Shown here piece after piece: positions 1 through 10,814 of a DNA stretch of 64,000 nucleotides (position 1 is the stretch's first letter; the number at the start of each line of letters is the position of its first letter). Source of the DNA: a virus; the IMG/VR virus record IMGVR_UViG_3300042335_000796, positions 27,524-91,523 of that record. One strand, 5' to 3'. A model generated the notes under the pieces. It was not told the DNA's origin. It ran no database searches and saw only the letters and a program-made list of their open reading frames with translations. The translations under genes and the position numbers were made by a program.

Positions 1-1
1 A

Positions 2-859
2 AACAAAGAGATTTTTGAAACTATTTATTTTGCTGCAATAACTGAAAGTAATGAATTATGTATTGAAGGAAATTATGCGCCATATTCATATTTTAAAGGT
101 TCACCAATGTCAAATGGTGTATTTCAATTTGATATGTGGGGACTTGATTCCAAATCCTTGTCAGGAAGATGGGATTGGGAACTTTTAAAAGAAAGGGTTA
201 TTAAATATGGTGTTTGTAATTCATTGTTTACAGCACAGATGCCTGTAGCCTCTTCCGCTAAAATAACAGGTTCATATGAGATGACAGAACCCGCACATTC
301 TGCAATCTTTAATAGAAGAGTTGTTGGTGGTGAAATTATGATTGTTAATAAATATTTAATTAACGATTTTGAAAAAATTGGTATATGGTGTGAGGAATTA
401 AAGAATGAAATTATAATGAATGATGGTTCAATTCAAAATATAAATTTTAATAATTATCTTGAACAAGATGATAAAAAATACAATTTTAAAATTTCAAGAA
501 TTGAGCATTTAATTAATAAGTATAAAACAATTTGGGAAATTTCACAAAAGTCATTAATTGAAATGGCTGCTGATAGGGCACCATTCATTGACCAATCACA
601 GTCTATGAACATTTATATGGCAAATCCAACGTTATCTAAAATTTCATCATCACATTTTTATTCTTGGGAAAAAGGTTTAAAAACAATGTGTTATTATGTT
701 AGAACTAAAGCAATATCAACAGGTGCTAAACATTTAGCTTTTGATATTTCAAAAGTTAAGCAAGAATTGCCAGAAACACCTAAAGTTGATTACACATATA
801 TGAATTTACCATCAAAACCTGAAAATTCACCGTTTGATTGTTTTGGTTGTTCGTCATAA
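2..859 (+). CDS. nrdA: Ribonucleoside-diphosphate reductase large subunit (C-terminal part, start outside window)
   Basis: Class I ribonucleotide reductase large chain, which makes deoxynucleotides from ribonucleoside diphosphates. The reading frame is open from base 2, so the N-terminal part lies upstream of the window. Class I hallmarks are visible: KEIFETIYFAA, GVFQFDMWG, the ASSAKITGSYEMTEP segment, the NRRVVGGE and NGSIQNI motifs, and MAADRAPFIDQSQSMNIYMA followed by HFYSWEKGLKTMCYYVRT. The protein ends in CFGCSS, a CxxC tail of the kind that relays electrons from thioredoxin or glutaredoxin; a glutaredoxin-like gene is present at 42418-42687. A terminator follows directly, so it is the last gene of an upstream operon. 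Confidence 0.96.
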   Translation, partial: NKEIFETIYFAAITESNELCIEGNYAPYSYFKGSPMSNGVFQFDMWGLDSKSLSGRWDWELLKERVIKYGVCNSLFTAQMPVASSAKITGSYEMTEPAHSAIFNRRVVGGEIMIVNKYLINDFEKIGIWCEELKNEIIMNDGSIQNINFNNYLEQDDKKYNFKISRIEHLINKYKTIWEISQKSLIEMAADRAPFIDQSQSMNIYMANPTLSKISSSHFYSWEKGLKTMCYYVRTKAISTGAKHLAFDISKVKQELPETPKVDYTYMNLPSKPENSPFDCFGCSS

Positions 860-881
860 AATGGATAACTTTAGATAATTT

Positions 882-909
882 AAAAAACCGCAAACTGCGG
901 TTTTTTTTA
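882..909 (+). terminator. Rho-independent terminator after nrdA
   Basis: The stem CCGCA/TGCGG with loop AAC is flanked by an A run before and eight T after it (888-908). It separates nrdA from the baseplate operon. Confidence 0.85.
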
Positions 910-933
910 TTTATAAAAAAAATTGTTTCAGTA

Positions 934-941
934 TATTTATA
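934..941 (+). promoter_or_regulatory. Candidate phage promoter TATTTATA before the baseplate operon
   Basis: TATTTATA lies 5 bases upstream of the ATG at 947. A second copy is at 908-915, inside the terminator T tract. The same octamer precedes many other genes of this window on both strands, so I read it as a candidate phage-specific late promoter. This is inferred from recurrence only. Confidence 0.45.
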
Positions 942-946
942 TACAT

Positions 947-1408
947 ATGGCAAATGGAAAAACATATGGAATTGATTTCCCATTTAATATTTCAGATAAA
1001 GGTCAGTATCTAAAATTAACTGAGACTGCAAATGATGAAATTAGGGCGAATTTAATTCATTTATTATTAACAAAAAAAGGTTCAAGATATTTTTTACCAG
1101 ACTTTGGTACTAATTTATATGGATTTATTTTTGACCCATTAGATTCGCCAACATTTACATCTATTGAATCAGATATAAAAGAATCTTGTGAAAAGTATTT
1201 ACCACAATTAAGAATAACTAATATTGAAATAACTGCTTTAGAATCTGAAGAAACTGATTCAATAATAACAACAAATGGTAATGATATTAATCGTGAATTT
1301 TTATTACCATCAGCAAATAAGAATGAATACACTGCAAAAGTTAGAATAGAATATGCTATAACAAATGATGTATTTAATTCTAAAGACTTTTTAATTATTA
1401 ATATTTAA
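947..1408 (+). CDS. gp25-like baseplate wedge protein
   Basis: Small baseplate wedge subunit of the T4 gp25 / P2 gpW family, which helps start sheath assembly. The sequence has the family pattern of an N-terminal GIDFPFNISDKG segment, then NDEIRANLIHLLLTKKGSRYFLPDFGTNLYGFIFDP (given here as a described region, residues about 27-65) and a helix with ESDIKESCEKYLPQLRI. I chose the ATG at 947 (MANGKTYGID) over an upstream ATG at 923, because gp25 proteins begin close to this segment and because the promoter-like motif sits between the two. The next gene follows after 5 bases and encodes the partner wedge protein, the order 25-6 seen in T4. Confidence 0.88.
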   Translation: MANGKTYGIDFPFNISDKGQYLKLTETANDEIRANLIHLLLTKKGSRYFLPDFGTNLYGFIFDPLDSPTFTSIESDIKESCEKYLPQLRITNIEITALESEETDSIITTNGNDINREFLLPSANKNEYTAKVRIEYAITNDVFNSKDFLIINI

Positions 1409-1413
1409 CCATA

Positions 1414-3255
1414 ATGGCTGAAAAAAGAATATCGTATACTGTCAGAGATTTTCAATCTTTAAGAACTGAATTAATCAACTTTACAAGAATATATTATCCA
1501 GATTTAATAGATAATTTCAATGATGCGGCAATATATTCAGCATTTTTAGACCTTAATGCTGCAATAGCAGATAATTTACATTATCATATTGATAGAAGTA
1601 TTCAAGAAACTGTTTTACAATTTGCTCAACAAAAATCCTCAATTTTTAATATTGCCAGAACTTATGGTTTAAAAATTCCAGGTCAAAGACCATCAGTAGC
1701 ACTCGTTGATTTTTCAATAACAGTTCCTGCAAATGGTGATAAAGATGATGAAAGGTATGAAGGATTATTAAGACGTGGAGCTCAAGTTTTTGGTGCTGGT
1801 CAAATTTTTGAAACAGTTAATGATATTGATTTTTCATCACCATATAATGCTGAAGGTTTTCCTAATAGATTAAAAATTCCTAATTTTGATTCCAATAGTA
1901 ATTTAATTAATTATACAATAACTAAACGTGAAATTGTTGTAAATGGTGTAACTAAAGTTTTTAAACAAGTAATTACACCTGCTGATGTAAAACCATTTCT
2001 TGAATTATTTTTACCTGAAAAAAATGTTTTGGGGGTGACTTCAGTAATACAAAAAGACGGGACAAATTATGCAAATGTACCAACAGCACAAGAGTTTCTT
2101 TCATCTGTTGGTAAATGGTATGAAGTTGATGCCTTGATTCAAGATAAGGTTTTTATTGAAGACCCAACTAAACCAACAGACCAAGCAGGATTAAAAGTTG
2201 GTAAATATATAACAACAAATAACAAATTTATTACTGAATATACTCCAGAGGGTTTTTATAAATTAACATTTGGTGGTGGAAATACTTCTGCCGAAGAACA
2301 ATTAAGAGAATTTGCAAGAACTGGTCTAAATGTTCAGCCTATGGAAAGATATTTAAATAATTTTTCTTTGGGTAGTGCATTGCAACCTAATACAACATTA
2401 TTTATTCAGTATCGTGTTGGTGGTGGATTAGCGACAAACGTTGGTGTTAATGTAATTAATCAAATCGGTACTGTATCATTTTTTGTAAATGGACCATCAG
2501 AAATTCTAAATTCTTCAGTTATAAGTTCACTAAGGTGTAATAATATTACTGCAGCGATTGGTGGTAGTGGTTTACCAACAATTGAAGAGATTAGAAATTT
2601 TGTGGCTTTTAATTTTGCCGCACAAAATAGAGCAGTTACAATTAATGATTATGAATCAATAATTAGAAAAATGCCTTCACAGTTTGGGGCACCAGCTAAA
2701 GTTGCAATTCTTGAGGAAGATAATAAAGTTAAAGTTAAAATTTTATCATATGATGCTTCAGGGTCATTAACACAAATTGTGTCGAATACTTTAATTAATA
2801 ATATAGCAACCTATTTATCAAATTATAGGATGCTTAATGATTATATTTCAATTGAAACTGCAGAAGTTATTGATTTAGGTATGGAACTTTCAGTTGTTTT
2901 AGACAGCACACAAAACCAGGGGGTTGTCATATCATCAATTATTGATACAATATCTAATTATTTTAATCCTGCTGTCAGACAATTAGGACAAAACGTTAAT
3001 ATTTCTGAATTGACAAGGATTGTTCAGGGGCAAAATGGTGTATTATCTTTGGGAGAAATAAAAGTTTTTAATCTCGTTGGTGGACAATATTCATCATCAG
3101 AAACTTCAATGACATATTCTGACAATGCAACTAAACAAATTTCATTTGTTGATAATAACATTTTTGCATTACCAAATCAAATATATCAAATAAGATTTCC
3201 TAATAAAGATATTACGGTTAGAGTTAAAAATTTTAAGACTATCAGCATTCAATAA
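1414..3255 (+). CDS. gp6-like baseplate wedge protein (Baseplate J family)
   Basis: A 613-residue protein at the place of T4 gene 6, directly after the gp25-like gene. The N-terminus (RISYTVRDFQSLRTELINFT, then DLNAAIADNLHYHIDRSIQE) and the C-terminal half (RAVTINDYESIIRKMPSQFG, then NVNISELTRIVQGQNGV) are typical of gp6/J-type wedge proteins of contractile tails. They form the inner ring of the baseplate. The call rests on these motifs and on synteny. Confidence 0.87.
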   Translation: MAEKRISYTVRDFQSLRTELINFTRIYYPDLIDNFNDAAIYSAFLDLNAAIADNLHYHIDRSIQETVLQFAQQKSSIFNIARTYGLKIPGQRPSVALVDFSITVPANGDKDDERYEGLLRRGAQVFGAGQIFETVNDIDFSSPYNAEGFPNRLKIPNFDSNSNLINYTITKREIVVNGVTKVFKQVITPADVKPFLELFLPEKNVLGVTSVIQKDGTNYANVPTAQEFLSSVGKWYEVDALIQDKVFIEDPTKPTDQAGLKVGKYITTNNKFITEYTPEGFYKLTFGGGNTSAEEQLREFARTGLNVQPMERYLNNFSLGSALQPNTTLFIQYRVGGGLATNVGVNVINQIGTVSFFVNGPSEILNSSVISSLRCNNITAAIGGSGLPTIEEIRNFVAFNFAAQNRAVTINDYESIIRKMPSQFGAPAKVAILEEDNKVKVKILSYDASGSLTQIVSNTLINNIATYLSNYRMLNDYISIETAEVIDLGMELSVVLDSTQNQGVVISSIIDTISNYFNPAVRQLGQNVNISELTRIVQGQNGVLSLGEIKVFNLVGGQYSSSETSMTYSDNATKQISFVDNNIFALPNQIYQIRFPNKDITVRVKNFKTISIQ

Positions 3256-3311
3256 TCTATTTAAGATTTCTCATTTCTTACTATTTATTAGTAAATTAAT
3301 TTAAATTAATA

Positions 3312-6300
3312 ATGGGTAAATCGTATAGAATTAGAACCAAAGTTGGTTCAAATGAAAATATTAATATATTATTAGAACAAGATTTTGAACAACTTGAAAT
3401 TTTATCACTTAAAATACGACAAGATGATGTATATATACGTTCTTGCGCTGATTATGGAGTAATTACTGGTAGAGTATTTTGTAATGGCGGATTTGGGGTT
3501 CCAAACGCTAAAGTTTCAATATTTATACCAATAAGTAATGAAGATGAGAATAACCCATTAATATCAACAATTTACCCATACAAAACAGTTTCAGATGTTA
3601 ATGAAGATGGTTTTAAATTTAATTTACTACCTTATGTTCCATCATATCCTGGACATGTACCAACGGGGACTTTTCCATCAAGATTAGATGCAATTAATGA
3701 CCAGAATGTTATAGAATTATATGATAAATATTATAAATATACTGTAACAACTAATGATAGTGGAGATTATATGATTTTTGGAGTACCTGTTGGTACTCAA
3801 ACAATTGTAATGAATGTTGATTTATCTGATATTGGTCAATTTTCATTATCACCTCAAGATATTATTAGATTAGGTATTGGTAATGAGTCACAAATTGATG
3901 GTTTAAATTTTAAATCGTCACCAAACTTTAATGAGTTACCACAAATTGTTGTAATAAATAAAGTTATTGAAGTTTCACCATTTTGGGGTCAAGATGATGT
4001 ATGTCAAATTGGTATTACAAGGTCAGATTTTGATTTGACAAATGAAGCTAATATTGAAATTCAACCAACAGCTGTTTTTATGGGCTCAATTTTTTCATCA
4101 TCCGATACAAAATATTTGGGTAAAAATTGTAATATTAAAAATAGACAAGGTAATTTATGTGATTTGGTAACAGGCCCTGGAGAAATTGTAGCAATTAGGC
4201 AAACGGTTTTTAAAGATTCAAATGGTGACCCAATACTTGAACAACATTTATTAGATAACGATGGTAAAGTTATCGATGAAAATGGCTCATTTTTAGTTGA
4301 GTTACCAATGAATTTAGAATATGTAACAACTAATGAATTTGGCCAGCAAATAATATCTTCAGACCCAAAAATTGGAATACCAACAAAAGGTAAATATAGA
4401 TTTAAGATTAAATATCAAACTGATAAAAATGGTACACCAATATTAAATGGTACAAGTACAGCAATTAAAGGTACAGTAAATCGTGCAAATTTTATCGTTC
4501 CACAAATTAGAGAATATGGCTGGATTGATTCAATAACTGACCCAGCAACAAAATTAATCGGCATTACTAATTATGATTTATTTCAAAAATCATATGCTTT
4601 TAGTTTAGATTGGAATGACTATCCTGATAAAAATGCCGCAATTAATTGTGAAGATTTTTTTTATGAAATGGCGTATAATAAAGTTTATACAACTGCACAA
4701 TTAATTGATGAGTATAGGCAAGGCGGTGGTAGAGCTAAATTTTTAGGTATTAAAGAAATTTTAGATGATACTTGTGAAACAGAAAACAATAAGTTTCCAG
4801 TAAATGATGGGGTTAGAAATTTTGACTTTTTATTTTTCATTTTAAATATTTTTAATACGTTATTTACCAGAACAATTATTACATTAATTCCAATATTACA
4901 TTTAATAGCTATATTATGGCCAATTTTAAAGTGGGTATTATTTACTGTTATTGGTTCATTGTTTGGTTATTTGACTTATTATTTTACTGCTGCAGTAATA
5001 ACTTCTTTAGCTACGGTTCCCCCAGATGTTGCAGATTCAATACTTAATGGAGTTTTGGCAGCAATATTTGCAGGAATTACTGTTGCATATTTTGTTAAAA
5101 TTACGCCATTAGTTCCTAAATTCAAATTTAAAGGCTTATCATTACCAATGTTAAGTTATCCTGAATGTCAAACATGTTCATGTGATATAGATGATTTAGA
5201 TGATGATGAAATTACCGACCAGTTAGCTGTTGTTGGTAATGAGTCAGAATTTAAAATTGGAAATTATACAATTTATAATCGTTCAAATGGTTCAACAATA
5301 GCTGATTTAAATTCTAATACTACCTGGGCAGGATTAGTTGGGGATTTAGGTTCAACACAACCAGTTGGATTGGACCCTGATAATTATTCTGGAAGTCAAA
5401 GTAAAAAACAAGAAAAGTATAATGCTGATTTATTTGGTTTTAGATATGCTTTAGCGGGGTATCCGATTGGTGAAGAAATGGGTACGCCAATTGTTAGAAA
5501 CTATTCAGTGAGTAATAATGATAATAATAATTCATATTATTTAAGTAAAGATGTTACTTTATCACAATCGTTAAATTTAGCAAATTTAAGAAGTAGATAT
5601 TTCACGCAAGAAAACATTATACAAACAACAGTAAATAATTCAACATTACCATTTACTGATAGTATAATGATTTTACTATTAGACCAAAATAGTACATATC
5701 AATTTTCCCCAGGTACACTATTATCATTTGTTAATCCAAACGATAGTACAATTCTTAATGACCCAAATATTACTGGTGGTACATTAAATCAATTTGGTAC
5801 AAATTCTATCACAGGTACCTCTGTTAGCACTAAATTAATTAATCAACAATATATTAAACCTGATGGAACAATTGGAACATCAGTATTTAGTGTTAATAGC
5901 TCAATTACTGAGCAAGAATATTTATATAAAACTGGTATTGAATATTTCCAAGTTATAACTGGATTAACAACTGATTCAATAAATAATTTAATTACTGCTG
6001 GTAATTCATTATTAAAAAATTATTTATTAGATAAGAATCAAAGTATAACATATTTTAATCCTGATACAAATTCATTAAATACTGTAAATATTAACCCTTT
6101 AAAGTCTATTGGGGCTGACTCTTGGAAAAATTATGATGTTCTTATTTTAACTCGTGGTGTTGACCCATATACTGAGAAACAAAACATTAAATACGATTTA
6201 TCTAAATTATTTGGATATTCTTTAGGTAGTGATACAATTACTGTTGAAGGTGAATATTTCTTAAATATTCCAATACAAGCAAATTCTGGTTCAGGTTCTT

Positions 6301-8273
6301 GGTTTAATGACTATAAAACTCCAGAATCACATATTGTATCATATACAACATCAAAAATATTTTATACACCATATAATTTTAATGTAAGTGGTTCATATAC
6401 TTCAGTTACGACAAATTCGTTAAGTTATTATTCATCATTAGATAAGAGCCAAGCATTATTCAAACCTGATGCTACAGCTTTAAGAGTTGAATATTTTACA
6501 AATCCTGATGGTGTTCAAGATGGTGTTAATAATCAAATATTTTTTGATTCTTTAAACAATATAAGACAAGGGATTATTGAAGGTGGAACTTACATGGCAG
6601 CAAGTAATTTAAGTAGCATTGGTAATATTAGTGGATTATCTGCAAGAGTGTATTCACCAAAATATTCAACAATTTCTACAAGCATTGGTGGACCAGCTCC
6701 AAAATTAGTTATGAGGTCTGATAGATTACCTACATCAGATATTGTTCAAGATAATAATAGTAATTCATTTGCCTTTAATTTAAATGATAATTTTGCAATA
6801 TACGTTATTAGTCAAAATGGTAATTCTGAAGTTATATCATTAGGTAATGACGATTCTAATGACAATTTAGAAGATTTTATTCAAAGAATGCCACAATTGG
6901 CTAATAGTGTTGGTTCAACCTTTAATTGTAAAGGTATGGTACCATTAAAATGTTATAAATCAACATCTACAGGTATTGTTGTAAAAACACCTTGTAAAGA
7001 TAATGAAAACCCTGTAAGAGTAAAAGAAGGTTGTTATAAAATAATTCAAAAACCTTATATTTTAAATATAACGAAAGACATTCAAAATATTATTGAATGG
7101 AATTCCAGATTTAGATTTACATTTGCTTTATGTAGAGATGTTGTATCGTTTACATTTGTTAATAATTGGATAAATGGTGGTTTATATATGTATTCATTCC
7201 AAAAAGATGATGTATATCCAAGCAATCCTAATAACACAAAATATAATAGTTTACCTGATTATAGATATTGTAAAAACAATTTAGTCTTTCATGAACAAAG
7301 TAATTCTTTCTTTTATCGTGCAACACCATATATTAGTGGAAATACTACTTTTTATGGTAAGGAAGCCCCAAAAAATATTTTTGGAGATTATTTTTCAGCA
7401 TCTAACACAAAATTACTTGGTAACCCAACAACAATCACAGATTTGGGACCAAAATCAGATGTAATTAAACAATTGAATTTTGCTAAAGAATATTTAGGGT
7501 ATGTTGTTGATGCAATACCATCAACAACATATAATGACATTTCAGATGTTGTACAATTGTATGTGGTTTCAAGATTGATTAATACTAATTTCTTAGAGCA
7601 ACTTTTAAAGTTTAATGATGGCTCAATTAATAGTTTATTTAGTCGTCAAAATTATAGAATTGATGGTGATTTAGCACAATTAATTAGTATAAATTCAGAA
7701 TTTGGTGTTATACCATATTTTGGAGCAAACTATGCGGATTCAAATATATCATATAGTGAATTTAATAATAAACCAACCATAGGAATATTTTATTCCGCAA
7801 ATACTTTAGATAGGGATTATTTATCTCCAGGTAGAGAAACTTTTTATGATGATAGAACAAATTTTATATCTCAAAAATATGGATTTAGAGACCAAAAAGT
7901 GCCATATTATTATTGGAATATTGAAAATACTGCAAAAATATTTGGAAATGAAAAAAATGATTGGTTAATAAAAAATACTCAAAATGGAATAAGTTCAGTA
8001 AAATATCAATCTGTTGATAGATTATTTGCCAATAGTTTATCTAATCCGACATTCCCATCTGATATCCGTAAACCTTCTACAGAAATTCCTGGATATATTT
8101 ATAACTCTAAGTTTTTAGGTACTGAAATAGTTTCTAATGCAGATTTGCCAAATAATTTTAAACAAAATATTCTTGTGGGTGCACCTTATCATTTTTATTT
8201 TGGATTAAAAATTGGTAAAACTTCAATGAATAAATTTATTACAAAATATATAAACAATATTGAACAATTATGA
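3312..8273 (+). CDS. Giant baseplate/tail protein with central hydrophobic segment (position of gp7)
   Basis: A 1653-residue protein following the gp6-like gene, so by synteny it may do the work of T4 gp7; I see no direct sequence proof of that. Residues about 55-170 look like a split carboxypeptidase-regulatory-like beta domain (GVITGRVFCNGGFGVPNAKV and DSGDYMIFGVPVGTQTIVMN). Residues about 503-600 hold three or four strongly hydrophobic stretches (FDFLFFILNIF, IITLIPILHLIAILWPILKW, AAIFAGITVAYFV), followed by a Cys-rich acidic segment PECQTCSCDIDDLDDDE. A second Cys-rich block lies near residues 1205-1245. Soluble baseplate proteins do not normally carry such segments. The rest is Ser/Asn/Thr-rich beta-type sequence. 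Confidence 0.7.
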   Translation: MGKSYRIRTKVGSNENINILLEQDFEQLEILSLKIRQDDVYIRSCADYGVITGRVFCNGGFGVPNAKVSIFIPISNEDENNPLISTIYPYKTVSDVNEDGFKFNLLPYVPSYPGHVPTGTFPSRLDAINDQNVIELYDKYYKYTVTTNDSGDYMIFGVPVGTQTIVMNVDLSDIGQFSLSPQDIIRLGIGNESQIDGLNFKSSPNFNELPQIVVINKVIEVSPFWGQDDVCQIGITRSDFDLTNEANIEIQPTAVFMGSIFSSSDTKYLGKNCNIKNRQGNLCDLVTGPGEIVAIRQTVFKDSNGDPILEQHLLDNDGKVIDENGSFLVELPMNLEYVTTNEFGQQIISSDPKIGIPTKGKYRFKIKYQTDKNGTPILNGTSTAIKGTVNRANFIVPQIREYGWIDSITDPATKLIGITNYDLFQKSYAFSLDWNDYPDKNAAINCEDFFYEMAYNKVYTTAQLIDEYRQGGGRAKFLGIKEILDDTCETENNKFPVNDGVRNFDFLFFILNIFNTLFTRTIITLIPILHLIAILWPILKWVLFTVIGSLFGYLTYYFTAAVITSLATVPPDVADSILNGVLAAIFAGITVAYFVKITPLVPKFKFKGLSLPMLSYPECQTCSCDIDDLDDDEITDQLAVVGNESEFKIGNYTIYNRSNGSTIADLNSNTTWAGLVGDLGSTQPVGLDPDNYSGSQSKKQEKYNADLFGFRYALAGYPIGEEMGTPIVRNYSVSNNDNNNSYYLSKDVTLSQSLNLANLRSRYFTQENIIQTTVNNSTLPFTDSIMILLLDQNSTYQFSPGTLLSFVNPNDSTILNDPNITGGTLNQFGTNSITGTSVSTKLINQQYIKPDGTIGTSVFSVNSSITEQEYLYKTGIEYFQVITGLTTDSINNLITAGNSLLKNYLLDKNQSITYFNPDTNSLNTVNINPLKSIGADSWKNYDVLILTRGVDPYTEKQNIKYDLSKLFGYSLGSDTITVEGEYFLNIPIQANSGSGSWFNDYKTPESHIVSYTTSKIFYTPYNFNVSGSYTSVTTNSLSYYSSLDKSQALFKPDATALRVEYFTNPDGVQDGVNNQIFFDSLNNIRQGIIEGGTYMAASNLSSIGNISGLSARVYSPKYSTISTSIGGPAPKLVMRSDRLPTSDIVQDNNSNSFAFNLNDNFAIYVISQNGNSEVISLGNDDSNDNLEDFIQRMPQLANSVGSTFNCKGMVPLKCYKSTSTGIVVKTPCKDNENPVRVKEGCYKIIQKPYILNITKDIQNIIEWNSRFRFTFALCRDVVSFTFVNNWINGGLYMYSFQKDDVYPSNPNNTKYNSLPDYRYCKNNLVFHEQSNSFFYRATPYISGNTTFYGKEAPKNIFGDYFSASNTKLLGNPTTITDLGPKSDVIKQLNFAKEYLGYVVDAIPSTTYNDISDVVQLYVVSRLINTNFLEQLLKFNDGSINSLFSRQNYRIDGDLAQLISINSEFGVIPYFGANYADSNISYSEFNNKPTIGIFYSANTLDRDYLSPGRETFYDDRTNFISQKYGFRDQKVPYYYWNIENTAKIFGNEKNDWLIKNTQNGISSVKYQSVDRLFANSLSNPTFPSDIRKPSTEIPGYIYNSKFLGTEIVSNADLPNNFKQNILVGAPYHFYFGLKIGKTSMNKFITKYINNIEQL

Positions 8274-10027
8274 TGGATATTAAAATTATATTAGGTTCAT
8301 TAAAGTATAAAAGTTCAGTAGACACTGATAATTTTATATCCGTACCATTTTTAAATAAAATTAAAGAGCTTGATGAATTTGATAGAAATATTAATTATAA
8401 TCTTGCGCAATTATTTGATGATGAAAGACAAGCATCATCAATATTTAGGATATCGGCAAAAATTGATTTTCTTTTTAAGAATGTATATTCAGGATTTACA
8501 AATTCATCAATTTTAAATTATAAACCATTTACTAATAATTTAGCATATGTTGATGCTGTAACTTCATTATTAACTAATAATTGGGGTGGATATCCACAAT
8601 ATAGCGAATTTGATTTAATTAGGACTGATAATAAAGTATCAGGTTATACTACAAATTCTGGAACAACTCAACCACATATTAAATTTATTAATAAAAGTGC
8701 ATCAACATATAATTGGACACAGTATATAACATATCCTTATGAAAACGATAATAATAAAAAGTTACAATACCATATTACACAATCAAACAATCATATTTGG
8801 ACATGTTCAGATGGAATACCTTTTTATATAAAAAGACCTTATACAATAAATGGACAACCTTGCATATCTTTTATTTGTCCAGTTAAACATAATTTAAAAA
8901 TTGGCGATTGGGTTGAAATTGAATTTGTAAATCCTTGGAGCGGTTATAATGGGGTTAAAACTTTTCAAGTGTATTCGTTAGGTAATAATTCATACCAATC
9001 TGATGAATATATATTTAATATTTATGATATCGGGTTTACAGGGTTTACATTTTTAAATTTATCTAAAGGTACTTTTAAAAGAATTTTAGATATTGCTAAT
9101 TCTGCAGAAACCAAATCAATATATTATGTTAGAAAGCATAAAGTATTAACTACCGTAAAAGATTCAGTATTAAATAATGCTGGATATAATCTAAACCCTT
9201 TTAATGTTAAAAAACAATTTGAATATATTACTCCAGATAATCAAACACGGACATCAATCATTGAAAATAATCAATCATATTTATTAAATTTTACAAAAGA
9301 TATTGATATATCAAAGTACAAAGATAATCTAAATAGACCTTTAACACAATTATTTGTAACAATAATAAATAAAGGGTATTTTGGGTGGTTTAATAGACCA
9401 ATATCATCATCTAATTCAGGAATTAGACAAGGGTATTCATTTAATTTAACAAATTATATTTCACCATATTGGAGTTTAACAAATAATGCAATAAATAAAA
9501 CAAATTTAATTGTTGATTCTTATATTAGAACAGAAGGTTCAACTAATTTTCAATTTTATTACACAAAAGATTTAAATGCTGGGGATACTCTTGATGGTGA
9601 TTATTGTGAATTTAATAAATTTGAACAAGAAGAAAAAGTTTTATCAAATTTGTATCATAAATTATATTTTAATCCTAATCTTTTTAAAATTCAAAAAATC
9701 AGCACATCAAATCCTGAAGGTTATTATTATCAACCACACTATCCAATTACTTTAAGGGCCTATTCATCATATATTGAACAAGACAGTATTAATAATTCAG
9801 CATCAGCACCAAATTATTCATATTTTTCAGAATATTCTCAAAATTTAATTTGGAGAGATATATACAATTATGGATTTATAGATGATTCTGGAGTTGGTGT
9901 TGATTATCCATTTTTAAATGGTGCTCATTACCCAACAATAAACATAATATTTAGATTATTCCCTGAAGGAAATGTAACTCAAAATATTACAACAATACAA
10001 AATCCAACAATAGATAATTGTGAATAA
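8270..10027 (+). CDS. Baseplate/tail structural protein, unassigned
   Basis: A 585-residue protein in the virion operon; its ATG overlaps the stop codon of the giant baseplate gene (ATGA). It is rich in Asn, Tyr and Ser, without signal peptide or membrane segment, as expected for a beta-rich tail protein. By position it corresponds to the gp8-gp10 part of the T4 baseplate cluster, but I recognise no family. It overlaps the next gene by 8 bases. Confidence 0.6.
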   Translation: MMDIKIILGSLKYKSSVDTDNFISVPFLNKIKELDEFDRNINYNLAQLFDDERQASSIFRISAKIDFLFKNVYSGFTNSSILNYKPFTNNLAYVDAVTSLLTNNWGGYPQYSEFDLIRTDNKVSGYTTNSGTTQPHIKFINKSASTYNWTQYITYPYENDNNKKLQYHITQSNNHIWTCSDGIPFYIKRPYTINGQPCISFICPVKHNLKIGDWVEIEFVNPWSGYNGVKTFQVYSLGNNSYQSDEYIFNIYDIGFTGFTFLNLSKGTFKRILDIANSAETKSIYYVRKHKVLTTVKDSVLNNAGYNLNPFNVKKQFEYITPDNQTRTSIIENNQSYLLNFTKDIDISKYKDNLNRPLTQLFVTIINKGYFGWFNRPISSSNSGIRQGYSFNLTNYISPYWSLTNNAINKTNLIVDSYIRTEGSTNFQFYYTKDLNAGDTLDGDYCEFNKFEQEEKVLSNLYHKLYFNPNLFKIQKISTSNPEGYYYQPHYPITLRAYSSYIEQDSINNSASAPNYSYFSEYSQNLIWRDIYNYGFIDDSGVGVDYPFLNGAHYPTINIIFRLFPEGNVTQNITTIQNPTIDNCE

Positions 10028-10814
10028 TTATAAATTAATTTTAAATGTAAATTCAACCAAAGAATTAAATATACCAATTCAAATGGATTGGGATTATTTG
10101 GATAGAAGTGATAGTTTAATCGATTTTGAACAAAAAACAATCAATGAAATAATAAATAATGATAAAGATTTTGAAGTTGAAAGGTTTTCACATGCTGGAA
10201 ATTTAAATGATACTGAAATAAATTATAATTTTTATTTTGCACCATCTGGGGCAACTTCGGCAAATACAATATGGGATAAATCATATATTACGCAAGGGTT
10301 TACACCAAATCAGATTTATTATTCGAGTAATAGTTTTGTTCGTTCATTTTTTAAATTAGATTTTTATGATACGACAAATCAAAAAGACCAAAAAAACTAT
10401 TTTACAATAATTTTAACGCCACCAAATAGTATTACGCCTGAAATTGCCGTAGCTACAAATTTTTTAAATGTTAAAATTCCAACATTTAAAATGGATTACA
10501 TCGGAAATAAAGAAGGATTTTTTATTTATTGGCTAAAGAATAGAGATTTCATCAATATTGATACTTTTTACATGACGGCTAAATTTTTTGATGCTAAAAA
10601 TGGAATCTTTTATAAGATGATGAATAGACCACAATCAACATTAAGTGGTATAAATAAATTTAATTTTTCACAAGAAAATTATTTTTATTATAAAGTCAAG
10701 TTAGATTATAGCACTTATCAATATAGTGTTTATGATATAAATAATCCATTAACTGAAGTTTTAGTTGGGGATTCATTAAATCCAATAAAATGGTACGAAT
10801 ATATTAACCCATGA
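10020..10814 (+). CDS. Tail/baseplate structural protein, unassigned
   Basis: 264 residues, starting inside the end of the preceding gene and ending in an ATGA overlap with the next. It begins NNYKLILNVNSTKELNIPIQ and is rich in aromatic and Asn residues throughout. No known domain is evident. Tight coupling on both sides indicates that it is made in step with the neighbouring baseplate proteins. Confidence 0.55.
   Translation: MNNYKLILNVNSTKELNIPIQMDWDYLDRSDSLIDFEQKTINEIINNDKDFEVERFSHAGNLNDTEINYNFYFAPSGATSANTIWDKSYITQGFTPNQIYYSSNSFVRSFFKLDFYDTTNQKDQKNYFTIILTPPNSITPEIAVATNFLNVKIPTFKMDYIGNKEGFFIYWLKNRDFINIDTFYMTAKFFDAKNGIFYKMMNRPQSTLSGINKFNFSQENYFYYKVKLDYSTYQYSVYDINNPLTEVLVGDSLNPIKWYEYINP

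Noticed and set aside
923-946. Upstream ATG at 923 for the gp25-like gene
   Set aside because: It would add MFQYIYIH, unlike the family start, and overlaps the TATTTATA motif; ATG at 947 fits better.
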